Of a stretch of DNA of 64,000 bases, positions 1 to 11,781 are shown piece by piece. Under the pieces are notes generated by a model, which was not told the DNA's origin, did no database searches, and saw nothing but the letters and a program-made list of their open reading frames with translations. A program made the translations under genes and the position numbers. Each line of letters begins with the position of its first letter. The first letter of the stretch is position 1. The DNA lies in NCBI GenBank assembly GCA_032622095.1, contig CP136064.1, positions 134,737,129 to 134,801,128 on the forward strand, given 5' to 3'. The DNA comes from Siphonodentalium dalli (taxonomy: Eukaryota; Mollusca; Scaphopoda; Gadilida; Siphonodentaliidae).

Positions 1-1263
1 GACGTAATTGCTAATAATTTGCGCTTTTATCGGAAGTCTTTTTATGACTTTTGTCAAATCATGGTTTATATGATCAATGCACATCAAATATAAAGACATT
101 TGGTTTAATTATTTTATTTATAATACGCTTTTTTGTTTTCAAAAATCATGAATTTTTTTTTTCAATCAGGACACGAATCCGCGGGTAAACAAACTTGAAG
201 GACATACTCGCATAGGCATACCGTAAATTTGCATAAAATGTCATTTTTGACTCACATGTGCGATAAAATGAAGATAGACGGTTGTTTATATGCACAATAT
301 TTAGTTCGTCTATTGGTTTATGTTTCCATTATCTTATTCACAGATGACACTTAAGTGAAAGCATGTTTGTTGTTGCATATCGGATGATACACATGGCACA
401 TATACCTGTGGCCAGTATGGGGGAAACACCCAATGATATTATAACGTCAAATTCCTGTTGGCTAACGTAATTACCTTCATACCTGGTGACGTTGGCTATA
501 TGACGTGGTTTAACTACATGTGCTGTTGGGAAAAGGGTTAACAAAACAATAGTATAGTACATTCGGTCAAACTTGTGGACTGAAATGGTCATCAGTTGGA
601 GAATTTTCCAACCTAAGAGGGAGTATGAGGTTGGAAATTTCCAACACTAGGGAAGCTTCAGTTGAGGCCAGTCTAGATGCTAGGATTTGCGATTTTCTTG
701 TATAGTTTTCCAAATTTTTACCTTATTCTCCGACTCGGAGACTATAGAAACCAACAACAACATTTTGGATACAGTATCCCTTTAAGAGTTCATTTACAAT
801 ATTATATCCAGATAAACTGTATACATGTATAGAAAACACATTTAGGGCTATTAATACTTTGTATCTTATGGGAATTAAAAAAAAGGTTTACCCCCCCCCC
901 TATTTTTTTTGCCCTCCGTTACCGGAAACAAAGGCCTTAGTCAGAAATAACTAAGGCTCGACTAAGTCATCACTGTATCCATTAAGTAGATTTAATTGGG
1001 CCTAATTATTGGGGGTATCATAGACCTGCAGCCTCAGCTGAACATCGCAACTGCAGATTAAAATAACTGAAAATAATGACTTACTAGTACAGGTATCATA
1101 ATAAATTTTATTAACTATTGAAACAATTAGACCAGTTGATAATTGTTTCATATTGAAACAAAAATTTATGCTTACATTAAACTGATAACGAGCGACCAAC
1201 ATAGAAGATTAAATCGGAGGAAATGAAGAGTTTTTTTAGAAGAAAAATTATATGATAAATATC
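1..1263. other. No gene recognised (left edge)
   Basis: I see no ORF with recognisable domains and no exon with convincing splice signals. The stretch is AT-rich. It holds a small palindrome (about 595-646, arms TTGGAGAATTTTCC / GGTTGGAAATTTCC), a run of ten C at 891-900, and a repeat end at about 890-935 that is listed separately. Confidence 0.5.
868..938. repeat. Terminus of a GGCC/TTA repeat family
   Basis: The sequence CCGTTACCGGAAACAAAGGCC followed directly by TTA matches the termini seen at about 32848-32885 and 35830-35892, and in opposite orientation at 30976-31030. Each ends in GGCC next to TTA, preceded by an A/T-rich run and a CCGTTA-CGGAAAC block. A GGCC terminus with a 3-bp TTA duplication would suit a PIF/Harbinger-type DNA transposon, but that is inference. 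No second end for this copy was found in the window. Confidence 0.4.
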
Positions 1264-1420
1264 TTCACCACTATGTGTGGAACTGAGCGCTTGTATCAAG
1301 CCATGGTGGAGTTTCCGACACACATTGTGACTTGCCTTAAGGCTCGTCACAATAATTTCATGAACACCGCCTTGGCTTGATACAAGCGTGCATATTTACA
1401 CAGGCATAGCACTTGGTGAA
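1264..1420. mobile_element. Palindromic MITE-like repeat
   Basis: An inverted repeat pairs CGCTTGTATCAAGCC (from 1288) with GGCTTGATACAAGCG (to 1388). Outer, weaker matches pair TTCACCA near 1264 with the complementary stretch near 1420. No coding capacity. The size suits a non-autonomous DNA transposon, but no target-site duplication was identified. Confidence 0.5.
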
Positions 1421-3343
1421 TACCTCTATTTAACAAATGAATGTTTGTTTTCAGAAATGCATGAACGCTTTGTTCAAAGTTTGTTGCGGTTACATTTTGA
1501 GTGAATCGCGGAAACAAACCTCGCAATATTTGATTTAAATGTCACAATTTTTAGACCCAAAGTGTCACCATATCATTAAAGCGCAAAATATTGCAATAAT
1601 ATCACAAGCGACATGCTTATAAGCGTTTCCAATTGCGAAAATAGCATCATTAATATAGTGTTGTGAGGTTTTAGAATTTACGTTTCGGTTTCGTTTTTTT
1701 TTCGGTTTTAGTAAGCAATCAGTTAACATAATAGCAATTAGTCCAACACAACTGGACAAAACAGGCACTACCAGCTACAGAGGGCCATAATAAGTTGGGG
1801 AACAGCTTGCTCTGTTGCTAAATCATGAACTTTAATCAGAATGTGAGATAGTCATATATTAAACCATAAAGTTTAAGCAAACACAAAATAGTAGTGCCGA
1901 CTGACCATATTTCCAGACGCGGACTCAAAATTTTTTCCGACTATACACAAATATTTCCACCATACCAAAATCAAAACATAATAGGGAAACGCAAATACAG
2001 CGACGTTTCATGCATACAAGATGAAGTCCCGTGCGACTTATAATTGGTACCGATATTGTTTCAAGACAAGCCCGTGGTAATCAATCAGTTACGGTGTAGC
2101 AAGTGCGACATGTGCCCAGTGCCTCGACAATGATGACGTAATTACGCGTTTGATGTTCCCGCTCAGTTGGTGGGTTAGAGATACCGTTACGCGCAAAAAT
2201 AACTGCCGCGATCAACAAGACGCTGATAAGTGCACGTACATGTATACACGGCAATTGGCCGGCTCAAATTCGTAATATTTCGTTGAACGTTATAGATAAA
2301 AGTTCAATTTTATTGACCGATTAGCCGGGAGAATGAAGTTTCAGAAATTGCAGTTCTAACTACTAGTAACGACTTTATTTCCGCACGGAACGAAATGTTT
2401 CGTCAAGCACACGCCATCAATTCAAATAAAGTGCACACTTATTCTAAGACAGTTGACAATAAAGGTGACAAAAGTCAACGACCTACTGGACCATTTCCCA
2501 CGTGGTATAACATTTCTTTTCGTTCGCATTCTCATTTTTACAACGACATGCTTCCTCATTTCAGTTTCGTTTGGCAACTTAATGACGCTTACGATATTAT
2601 AACAACACATATCTGAGAGGAAATGGACACATCCCGATATATAATTGATCAGAGAGGTCGATTATTTGACAACACTATCAACTAAAAACGTAATGTCGGT
2701 TGGGCAGAATCGCGTCGGTCGGTTTCGGTCGGTATTTTTTGAAACCGAAACCGAGTTGTTTTCTCGGTTAGCTTAATATACCACTTCTTTTGACTGGTAC
2801 TGTACTACTGTATATATCAACAACAGCTATTTGGGATTGGTCCCTTCAAGACAACAGCAGATCCAATAAACATGTAACTGTGCGCAATGACTTGGCGACA
2901 ATGTTCTCATGTAGTCGCACATTTTCCATGAAATATCAGTGAATCAGCCGAAGATAGTTTGATAAGAACATCAAACTCCTGGTAAATTGTCGTGATACCG
3001 GTAACTTGACAACAGTACTGTCCGCAATCGAACAGGTAACAGTCTCGATCACCAAACCAAGCCGGAATGAACTTCAACTTGGGGTACTCGTCCACAATCA
3101 TGACAATGCCACAGCGAAAAACGTTGTTGTTGACTTCCGCTATTCACTATCCGTTGAATAAGAACTCATGTGATGTGTTCCCTCAGGTATTATCACTGCA
3201 AAAACGTTCACCACACTGTATCATGTGAATTGTGATGTATGTTACTATGTACTGTAGTCTGTACTAGTACATTACTGTAGATTAGACCCGATGGCACTAG
3301 AAATGTATTTCATCATTTCTAGTGCCGCACGGCCCCCCATACC
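1421..3343. other. No gene recognised
   Basis: Nothing with a family signature is visible. A minus-strand open stretch (about 2907-3125) reads a tyrosine- and cysteine-rich peptide without stop for about 70 codons. It has no clear splice sites and I do not recognise it, so it is not called as a gene. Near 2700-2765 there are short CGGT-rich repeats. Confidence 0.4.
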
Positions 3344-4007
3344 CACAGGTACATGTAACAAATATTTTATTACTTACTATAAAAAAGAAAGGTATGCCTC
3401 TCTGACGGCCAAATTAAATTTTGGTTTGGTGACTTGGCCGGCGGGGGTTAATCTGCACCGATTTAATTCGGGTAAACGGCAAAATGTTTGATTACTTACT
3501 TTGAGTAAACATATTAATGTCCGATAATTGCTCCATATATTGCATATTCCATCATTCCACGATAAATAGTTTTATTTGATCAACGTTATGATTTTAAATA
3601 ATGTGCTGATCATGGATACTTCCGGCATGCACGGTAAGCAAACTCCATGCATGGTTTACCTCCCTTGATGAGGGTCCGAACATAACCGAACACAAGTCAA
3701 AATAATGGGAAATATAACAAATAAAGTTCATAGGCATATGTATTCATGTTCAGACTATTGCCACACGAAGTTTGGGCCAATAATAATTTATTATTTTTTT
3801 TGGTAAAACGCGTGTTGTGTTCGGCATAGAAAAGCCGAAAACAAGCTTATGTTGGGTCCTACTAAAAACCGACCGCACCTCCACCAAGGGTCCGAGCCCG
3901 ATGGGGTTTGCACTATCGTGCATAATAGACATGTATATATACCAAAGTCCAATCCCCAAGTCGATAGCTCGAGCGGACACGGCACTGTTAACCCCTAACT
4001 TGCGGCA
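3344..4007 (+). repeat. Left arm of a ~665-bp inverted repeat
   Basis: This segment is the near-identical reverse complement of 5655-6320. Both contain the same blocks, for example AGCCGAAAACAAGC, the poly-A/T run, and the terminal TTAACCCCTAACTTGCGGCA. Open frames inside the two arms are mirror copies and carry no family signature, so they are not genes. The outer 220 bp of the arms (3344-3566, 6098-6320) also recur at 9040-9258. Arms this similar suggest a recent inversion-duplication or a foldback element. Confidence 0.8.
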
Positions 4008-4263
4008 CAGTGATAACACCAACAGGTCCAACACTGCATTGAATAAAATAATGTCAATGTGTTATTAAATAACATTCAAAGGGACACTTGTTTTGTGTCA
4101 GTTATGACACAAACCTTAATATGATATAATAGTTCTACAAGAACATAAATATCTCTCAGCTGTGAATAAAGAAATTCTGTCAAGTATGCAGTGATGAAGT
4201 TGATATAAAATGGACCACGATAACACAGCTTCAGGGTATAAAATACCCGACCAATATTAGTGA

Positions 4264-4577
4264 TAATGAAAGTGTCAATGACACTGTAGCTCAACTTGGA
4301 AAGGGAATAATTTAATGTATTACAGTCAATGGAGCGATTAGGAATGTGGAAAGTTGAATGTCTAATACTAGTTTATAGACATAAATAGAAAAGTAAAATC
4401 CAAGATGGCTGCTGGCGGCCATGTTTTCGGCCGAATGACCCCAAAATGACTCGTTCCCATCTACATGTCATTATTAACATTCATGAAAATTTTAGCCCGT
4501 GCTAAAGAATTTAGTCATACAAAGAGTAAAATCCAAGATGGCTGCTGGCGGCCATGTTTTTTGGCCGAATGACCCCA
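4264..4577 (+). mobile_element. Pearl-like element, 5' part with two core units
   Basis: It begins with AATGAAAGTGTCAATGACAC and GTAGCTCAACTT, the same start as the large element at 47261 and the fragment at 57855. It continues with GGGAATAATTTAATG and two copies of the core repeat (AAATCCAAGATGGCTGCTGG...). The match stops after CCCCAAA at about 4577; no ACGG microsatellite or TGAGCTAA 3' end follows, so it is 3'-truncated. It lies in the spacer of the large inverted repeat. Confidence 0.75.
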
Positions 4578-4761
4578 AATAGAGACATGTATATCACATT
4601 TAAAATGTAGATCAATCGGAAAGTGATCTATAGACAAAACGAGCGCATATATCCCGTTTTGAATGTGTGCCCGACCTGACAAAGGGCGAAAGAGTTAGAT
4701 GGCGATATTGTGTCTACAGAATTAACAACAATAAAAACAACTTCGGATCACGCTGACAATA

Positions 4762-5110
4762 GAGGAGCGGATAGCTCAGTTGAATTGTGGGCCGACCTCT
4801 CAGCTACACGGTCAAGGGTTCTAATCCGAAATAGTATCAGTTGGACATGTTCATCATCATCATGAATAAAAAATCAATGCCACGATCAGTGCTCTGAGAA
4901 CGATTCCAGAAGCAAAAAGAATATCAGACAAAATTTGAAAAGCACATACTGGGCGAATTTCGTACCTCTGCTCCTCTAAGGTGTCATGCCCAGGGATGAC
5001 ACTGTGCTAGGCATACCGTCGGATCGGGAGCCGACGTTAATGGATGTCCCATCTATGAGCCTTTCCTGTGCTATGCTAGGTATTTGGCTGAATAAACTCA
5101 CTGACATTGA
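4762..5110 (+). mobile_element. tRNA-derived SINE
   Basis: The head resembles a tRNA gene with both internal Pol III promoter boxes: A box TAGCTCAGTTG at 4772-4782 and B box GGTTCTAATCC at 4817-4827. The arm pairing needed for a working tRNA is poor, and about 270 bp of non-tRNA body follows, with small palindromes such as GTCGGATCGGGAGCCGAC near 5018. The right boundary is approximate. A functional tRNA gene is unlikely. Confidence 0.7.
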
Positions 5111-5259
5111 TTAACACTGAGTGGCTGACAGTCACAGTGGCAACAAACACGGAAACAGCGAAATATATCAACATTAACAAGCTCCTGAATTGACAATCAC
5201 TAAACTATAGCCTTATACTTATAGGCAATATCTGGGATTAAATACGACAAATGGTTTTT

Positions 5260-5480
5260 TGGGCTGACTTTTTGTACAGTGCCATCCACCTCCCCCAAGC
5301 CAACCCACCCTATGTTTATCATTTCTTATACATTTTGCGAAGTTTGTGGTGTAAATCTTTAGACATGCCTGTTATTTCGTAAAAGTAATATTTAACGAAA
5401 TAACGGGCATCTTAAGACTTAAAGACTAAAAGAGTTATCTCTCACTTTGATAACATAAACATTGGGCGCTGTTGTATCTA
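5260..5480. repeat. Dispersed repeat with a perfect hairpin
   Basis: The core is the palindrome GTTATTTCGT / ACGAAATAAC around 5370-5405, preceded by a C-rich CCCAAGCCAACCCACC block and followed by ACATTGGGCG. The same order of blocks occurs at 38110-38310 (GTTATTTAGTAAA / TTTACTAAATAAC, CCAAGCCCACCCACC, ACATTGGGCG). The copies differ in the stem while keeping it paired, so the hairpin itself looks maintained. Class unknown. Confidence 0.55.
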
Positions 5481-5654
5481 ATCTCTTACAATGCCAAAAT
5501 ATACTCATAAAATGTTTTAATATAACTCAAGAGAGGCTGTATGTGAAGGATGCTTATGTTATGTCAAATCCTATATTAATGACAAAGGACCATTAAACTC
5601 AGCCAGGGGAGGTGCAGTCGGTGCCCTTTTGGAATTTGCGTACCCTACGGAACT

Positions 5655-6320
5655 TGCCGCAAGTTAGGGGTTAACAATGCCGTGTCCGCTCGAGCTATCG
5701 ACTTGGGGATTGGACTTTGGTATATATACATGTCTATTATGCACGATAGTGCAAACCCCATCGGGCTCGGACCCTTGGTGGAGGTGCGGTCGGTTTTTAG
5801 TAGGACCCAACATAAGCTTGTTTTCGGCTTTTCTATGCCGAACACAACACGCGTTTTACCAAAAAAAAAATAATATATTATTGGCCCAAACTTCGTGTGG
5901 CAATAGTCTGAACATGAATACATATGCCTATGAACTTTATTTGTTATATTTCCCATTATTTTGACTTGTGTTCGGTTATGTTCGGACCCTCATCAAGGGA
6001 GGTAAACCATGCATGGAGTTTGCTTATCGTGCATGCCGGAAGTATCCATGATCAGCACATTATTTAAAATCATAACGTTGATCAAATAAAACTATTTATC
6101 GTGGAATGATGGAATATGCAATATATGGAGCAATTATCGGACATTAATATGTTTACTTAAAGTAAGTAATCAAACATTTTGCCGTTTACCCGAATTAAAT
6201 CGATGCAGATTAACCCCCGCCGGCCAAGTCACCAAATCAAAATTTAATTTGGCCGTCAGAGAGGCATACCTTTCTTTTTTATAGTATTAAGTAATAAAAT
6301 ATTTGTTACATGTACCTGTG
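5655..6320 (-). repeat. Right arm of the ~665-bp inverted repeat
   Basis: Reverse complement of 3344-4007. The spacer between the arms (4008-5654) is about 1.65 kb and contains a pearl-like fragment, a SINE and a hairpin repeat, none duplicated on the other side. The inner boundary TGCCGCAAGTTAGGGG is exact in both arms. The outer portion of this arm runs into the tandemly duplicated segment that starts near 6098. Confidence 0.8.
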
Positions 6321-6365
6321 CCCATACCCTGTGTAGAACTATCTATTTCACAACATTTTTCAACT

Positions 6366-9039
6366 AAACAATGAATGCTGGCCTTATTATCTCACCATAT
6401 ATTTTCAGTCGGTACTCCCCGCTACAAGTTGACGCCAAAAGTTCCCTGTGTCGGTGTATCTAAATCCTTTAATCGGACCTTTCTAAACTGTCTAATGTTG
6501 CTGACCTGGATAAGTCGTCCATCTTCACGTTCTTGTTGACATTTTACACAAGACCACGTGCTCTGAAGAACTACTGGGTAATTTACTACGTCCGGTTTGG
6601 CCTATAGTCCATTTCACGAATAACCGTTAACTGATTTCAAGATTTTATTGTTTGCAAACCATTACAACGGTGTGAGTGTGTAATATAATGAAACATCCTA
6701 GTTGAACCAAGCGAACAATATAACTTCTGTCTTGTGTATATACTATTACAGCATAGTGTTAAATGTTAGTAATTGTGTAGGCCTTGAAGATTTACCTGCA
6801 TATCTATAGCTAGGAAGGCCTACCGGTACATACACAATCTCATTTTTTGGTATGTGGCTTTGTAGATGTTCGCCAATCGCCATGGCTGCATGTATGTGTC
6901 ATAGACATGATACCTATAAGTATTCATCGTATTTTGTTTCTTTGTATTGGCTTGGTATGCAAACTGACATTAAATTGGACATTTTCAACAAATTTGTTGT
7001 TATATCGGACAATGGAATATTTAAGTCATCAAAATGGACGAAGGAACGATCACTAGATCTTATTGAACGATGCTCGGCGACTGATAAGTTCACACGGACT
7101 GACATGCCCGCAGCAGTTTTTGTCTCAAATAAATTGTTATCAAAAGTTCAAAACACATATTTCTGGCCTAGAAATAAGCGGAGTAAGTGTGATCATCATT
7201 TATCCACGCACTTGACAAATGTGGACCTGGTTTCTATTCGACACAAGCATGGACCATTGATATAAATCTATAAGTTTCATTTTTGTCTAACAAACGGACA
7301 ACTTTAATAGCTTCAAATTTTCGCGTGACGGTATAATGACGGGGTACAGGGATGTCGATATTTTGAATCAGCAAAACAAAAATTACATATATCATTGAAA
7401 GATGCATCTCCTGAATATAGGAGATATGAAGATCACTCCGTTTTATCCGGAAATGTATCTGCTAACCGATAAAACAATCTCACTTCTTATGATTTCACTT
7501 TTAACAAATCGTGTGGTGGGTGAGAGACATCTCATTTTAGTGATTATGGGGTATACAATGACGTAAAAAAATCTCAATACAACTATATATAGATGTTCAT
7601 CGAGCGTTAGCTCATAACGCAAAACATAGACTGGTCAGTTTGGTTTTCTGACATTTACGACAATTTTGTCGCATAAAATAAATAAAAATACGATGAGAAA
7701 CTGGAAATGTTTATGCACATTCCGGACGGGATATATGTCCCTGGCACATATTTGAAATTTCACGGAAAATATGAAAGATAACAAAGTTATAGCCTAATTA
7801 GTTTTATAGACCCGTTCTAAATATCCCATGCAGCGTAAAGCTGAAGATGTCACTCTCACCAAAAAAGTGCCGAAGGGTACACAGGACTTTCAAAATGTGC
7901 TGAAGGGTACACAGTGTTTGAAATGTCGTTCTAAAGGCATTCAGTTTTCGTATCTGCCATGATTTCTGTTAGAAAATAATTGTTTACATTCCAATGAATA
8001 TTAAAATGTACTGAAAACAAACTGCTAATGGGCGCCAGACTTTCATAAACACAATTTAAGTAATGGTGTTCGTGCCGGTCACAAATCATGTGCACCCTTC
8101 AGCATATTTTCAAACCCTGTGTACCCTTCAGCACTTTTTTTGGTGAGAGTGACCCCTTCAGCCATAGTGCGTAGACATACCAAGCAGAACCAAGTTGGAG
8201 AAAACTAAGGCGGAAAATGACACTTAAAGCATGTTTTCTGCTGTATAATGAAGAATTAAACCATAATAATGCAACATGACGTGATTTTATTTGAGTTTTG
8301 TTGACATATAGCGAGCGTAAATCTAAAAAAAACAGTGCGGCGATCGCGAAAACTTTTCAGCTTGGTAGGCCTATTTCGTCATTTACAGATCGCTGTGTTT
8401 GGATACTTTCCGTCACAGAACGCAACATAAGCTCCATCCTGAGTTCAGTCTCCTATATGCACAGGACTTACCCTGCCAGCACCTACATGGAATGTGAAGC
8501 AATGTCGTATTTATTTATTTTAGAAGCAAATTTGATACCTCCTATATACATATTTATTTTAGATTTGTGTAGGTTGGTTACAGCTAATTCTGCATTATTC
8601 TGAGAAACATAAATGTCCATATTCGTTTGAAAATGGTCTAGGTCAAGCCAGAATGAATTGTAACTGACAAAACACTTCTGTAAAAAAAATATTTTATTTA
8701 AAAAAATACACGTGCAGCGTTAAGACTTCACTTGGCGCGGAGACTGAACTCTGTCTGCAGCTTGAAAGCAACAGTCAATAGTTATTCGTGAAATGGACTA
8801 TAGGCCAAACCGGACGTAGTAAATTACCCAGTAGTTCTTCCGAGCACGTGGCCTTGTGCAAAATGTCAACAAGAACCTGAGGATGGACGACTTATCCAGG
8901 TCAAATATATTCGACAGTTTAGAAATGTCCGATTAAAGGATTTAGATACAACGACACAGGGAACTTTTGGTGTCAACTTGTGGCGGGGAGTATCGACTGA
9001 AAATATATGGTGAGATAATAAGGCTAGCATTCATTGTTT
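6366..9039 (+). mobile_element. DNA transposon with ~258-bp terminal inverted repeats
   Basis: The left terminus (6366-6625, starting AAACAATGAATGCTGGCC) is matched by the reverse complement at 8781-9039 with about 90 per cent identity by eye, including GACCTGGATAAGTCGTCC and GGTTTGGCCTATAGTCC. The interior is about 2.1 kb. Its largest open frame (6852-7265, 137 codons, repeated identically at 9791-10204) shows no transposase motif. The element is therefore probably non-autonomous, with long TIRs of a foldback or MULE-like kind; the superfamily cannot be assigned. A second palindromic element is nested at 7841-8162. Confidence 0.75.
7841..8162. mobile_element. Nested palindromic MITE
   Basis: Arms of about 80 bp pair CTGAAG-TGTCACTCTCACC with its complement near 8143-8162, including AAGTGC-GAAGGGTACACAG. 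It sits inside the long-TIR element and is present at the same place in the duplicate (10787-11107), so it inserted before the tandem duplication. The internal repeat GAAGGGTACACAG occurs twice per arm. Confidence 0.65.
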
Positions 9040-9304
9040 ATCGTGGAATGATGGAATATGCAATATATGGAGCAATTATCGGACATTAATATGTTTACTC
9101 AAAGTAAGTAATCAAACATTTTGCCGTTTACCCGAATTAAATCGGTGCAGATTAACCCCCGCCGGCCAAGTCACCAAATCAAAATTTAATTTGGACGTCA
9201 GAGAGGCATACCTTTCTTTTTTATAGTAAGTAATAAAATATTTGTTACATGTACCTGTGCCCATACCCTGTGTAGAACTATCTATTTCACAACATTTTTC
9301 AACT

Positions 9305-11449
9305 AAACAATGAATGCTGGCCTTATTATCTCACCATATATTTTCAGTCGGTACTCCCCGCTACAAGTTGACGCCAAAAGTTCCCTGTGTCGGTGTATCT
9401 AAATCCTTTAATCGGACCTTTCTAAACTGTCTAATGTTGCTGACCTGGATAAGTCGTCCATCTTCACGTTCTTGTTGACATTTTACACAAGACCACGTGC
9501 TCTGAAGAACTACTGGGTAATTTACTACGTCCGGTTTGGCCTATAGTCCATTTCACGAATAACCGTTAACTGATTTCAAGATTTTATTGTTTGCAAACCA
9601 TTACAACGGTGTGAGTGTGTAATATAATGAAACATCCTAGTTGAACCAAGCGAACAATATAACTTCTGTCTTGTGTATATACTATTACAGCATAGTGTTA
9701 AATGTTAGTAATTGTGTAGGCCTTGAAGATTTACCTGCATATCTATAGCTAGGAAGGCCTACCGGTACATACACAATCTCATTTTTTGGTATGTGGCTTT
9801 GTAGATGTTCGCCAATCGCCATGGCTGCATGTATGTGTCATAGACATGATACCTATAAGTATTCATCGTATTTTGTTTCTTTGTATTGGCTTGGTATGCA
9901 AACTGACATTAAATTGGACATTTTCAACAAATTTGTTGTTATATCGGACAATGGAATATTTAAGTCATCAAAATGGACGAAGGAACGATCACTAGATCTT
10001 ATTGAACGATGCTCGGCGACTGATAAGTTCACACGGACTGACATGCCCGCAGCAGTTTTTGTCTCAAATAAATTGTTATCAAAAGTTCAAAACACATATT
10101 TCTGGCCTAGAAATAAGCGGAGTAAGTGTGATCATCATTTATCCACGCACTTGACAAATGTGGACCTGGTTTCTATTCGACACAAGCATGGACCATTGAT
10201 ATAAATCTATAAGTTTCATTTTTGTCTAACAAACGGACAACTTTAATAGCTTCAAATTTTCGCGTGACGGTATAATGACGGGGTACAGGGATGTCGATTT
10301 TTGATATTTTGAATCAGCAAAACAAAAATTACATATATCATTGAAAGATGCATCTCCTGAATATAGGAGATATGAAGATCACTCCGTTTTATCCGGAAAT
10401 GTATCTGCTAACCGATAAAACAATCTCACTTCTTATGATTTCACTTTTAACAAATCGTGTGGTGGGTGAGAGACATCTCATTTTAGTGATTATGGGGTAT
10501 ACAATGACGTAAAAAAATCTCAATACAACTATATATAGATGTTCATCGAGCGTTAGCTCATAACGCAAAACATAGACTGGTCAGTTTGGTTTTCTGACAT
10601 TTACGACAATTTTGTCGCATAAAATAAATAAAAATACGATGAGAAACTGGAAATGTTTATGCACATTCCGGACGGGATATATGTCCCTGGCACATATTTG
10701 AAATTTCACGGAAAATATGAAAGATAACAAAGTTATAGCCTAATTAGTTTTATAGACCCGTTCTAAATATCCCATGCAGCGTAAAGCTGAAGATGTCACT
10801 CTCACCAAAAAAGTGCCGAAGGGTACACAGGACTTTCAAAATGTGCTGAAGGGTACACAGTGTTTGAAATGTCGTTCTAAAGGCATTCAGTTTTCGTATC
10901 TGCCATGATTTCTGTTAGAAAATAATTGTTTACATTCCAATGAATATTAAAATGTACTGAAAACAAACTGCTAATGGGCGCCAGACTTTCATAAACACAA
11001 TTTAAGTAATGGTGTTCGTGCCGGTCACAAATCATGTGCACCCTTCAGCATATTTTCAAACCCTGTGTACCCTTCAGCACTTTTTTTGGTGAGAGTGACC
11101 CCTTCAGCCATAGTGCGTAGAAATACCAAGCAGAACCAAGTTGGAGAAAACTAAGGCGGAAAATGACACTTAAAGCATGTTTTCTGCTGTATAATGAAGA
11201 ATTAAACCATAATAATGCAACATGACGTGATTTTATTTGAGTTTTGTTGACATATAGCGAGCGTAAATCTAAAAAAAACAGTGCGGCGATCGCGAAAACT
11301 TTTCAGCTTGGTAGGCCTATTTCGTCATTTACAGATCGCTGTGTTTGGATACTTTCCGTCACAGAACGCAACATAAGCTCCATCCTGAGTTCAGTCTCCT
11401 ATATGCACAGGACTTACCCTGCCAGCACCTACATGGAATGTGAAGCAAT
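9305..11449 (+). mobile_element. Second, 3'-truncated copy of the long-TIR transposon
   Basis: Starts with the same left terminus as 6366 and follows it base for base, including the nested palindrome, up to GTGAAGCAAT at about 11449. The last 280 bp of interior and the whole right terminus found in copy 1 (8504-9039) are missing. The junction is the left boundary of the Ulp1/PHD locus, so either a deletion or a second insertion made this edge. Confidence 0.75.
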
Positions 11450-11517
11450 AATGCATAATACCACATGGGATCACTCATTGGCAAGACATAGTCAATGATA
11501 CCAGAGGGGGGCGGCTC

Positions 11518-11781
11518 TTGGTGGAAAATGCCACCAGTGACGTCCTTGACACTGAAACTGAGCCCGAGATTAGCTCAGAACAACCGAGATTCACCAGTCA
11601 GAAGTCGCTTGCAATTGAAGTCATTCGGTCCAAACGAATCTCATTTGTTCCCGATCAACGAGTTTTCTGCGTTGTCGGTAACAGGGAGACAACTACTGCG
11701 TACAGCTTTTCCCCAAAGAGAAATGTGGATGTCCTTCCACATCAACTTGTTATCACATCATCGCTTCCCGTATGTTCATAG
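11518..11781 (+). CDS. Possible N-terminal part of the Ulp1-like gene (other frame)
   Basis: An 87-codon open frame directly precedes and slightly overlaps the Ulp1-like ORF in a different frame. Its peptide is acidic then basic (DTETEPEISSEQPRF, then VIRSKRISFVPDQ) with no domain I recognise. It may be the original N-terminus separated by a frameshift near 11780, or chance open frame. A third overlapping frame (11495-11797) is equally open, which lowers confidence. Confidence 0.2.
   Translation: MVENATSDVLDTETEPEISSEQPRFTSQKSLAIEVIRSKRISFVPDQRVFCVVGNRETTTAYSFSPKRNVDVLPHQLVITSSLPVCS

Larger units (their letters stand above)
6098..11449 (+). repeat. Tandem direct duplication (~2.94-kb unit)
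   Basis: The segment from about 6098 to 9039 is repeated from 9040 with an offset of 2939-2946 bases and very few differences, so the event is recent. The duplicated unit comprises about 270 bp of flank plus a transposon with long inverted termini. Copy 2 stops at 11449 inside the element, at GTGAAGCAAT, where the Ulp1 locus begins; the equivalent point in copy 1 is 8503. Small indels separate the copies, for example extra bases near 10300 and 6285. Confidence 0.9.

Noticed and set aside
2907-3125. Minus-strand open stretch of about 70 codons
   Set aside because: Composition looks coding-like, but no splice sites or known family could be identified; left as unassigned.
4762-4835. A functional tRNA gene
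   Set aside because: A and B boxes are present, but the acceptor, anticodon and T arms do not pair properly and a SINE body follows.
5645-5964. Overlapping ORFs of about 95-103 codons in the inverted arms
   Set aside because: They are mirror copies in two frames and both strands of the same repeat, with no protein signature.
6852-7265. 137-codon ORF conserved in both tandem copies (also 9791-10204)
   Set aside because: Identity only reflects the recent duplication; the peptide has no domain, and two other overlapping frames are equally open.
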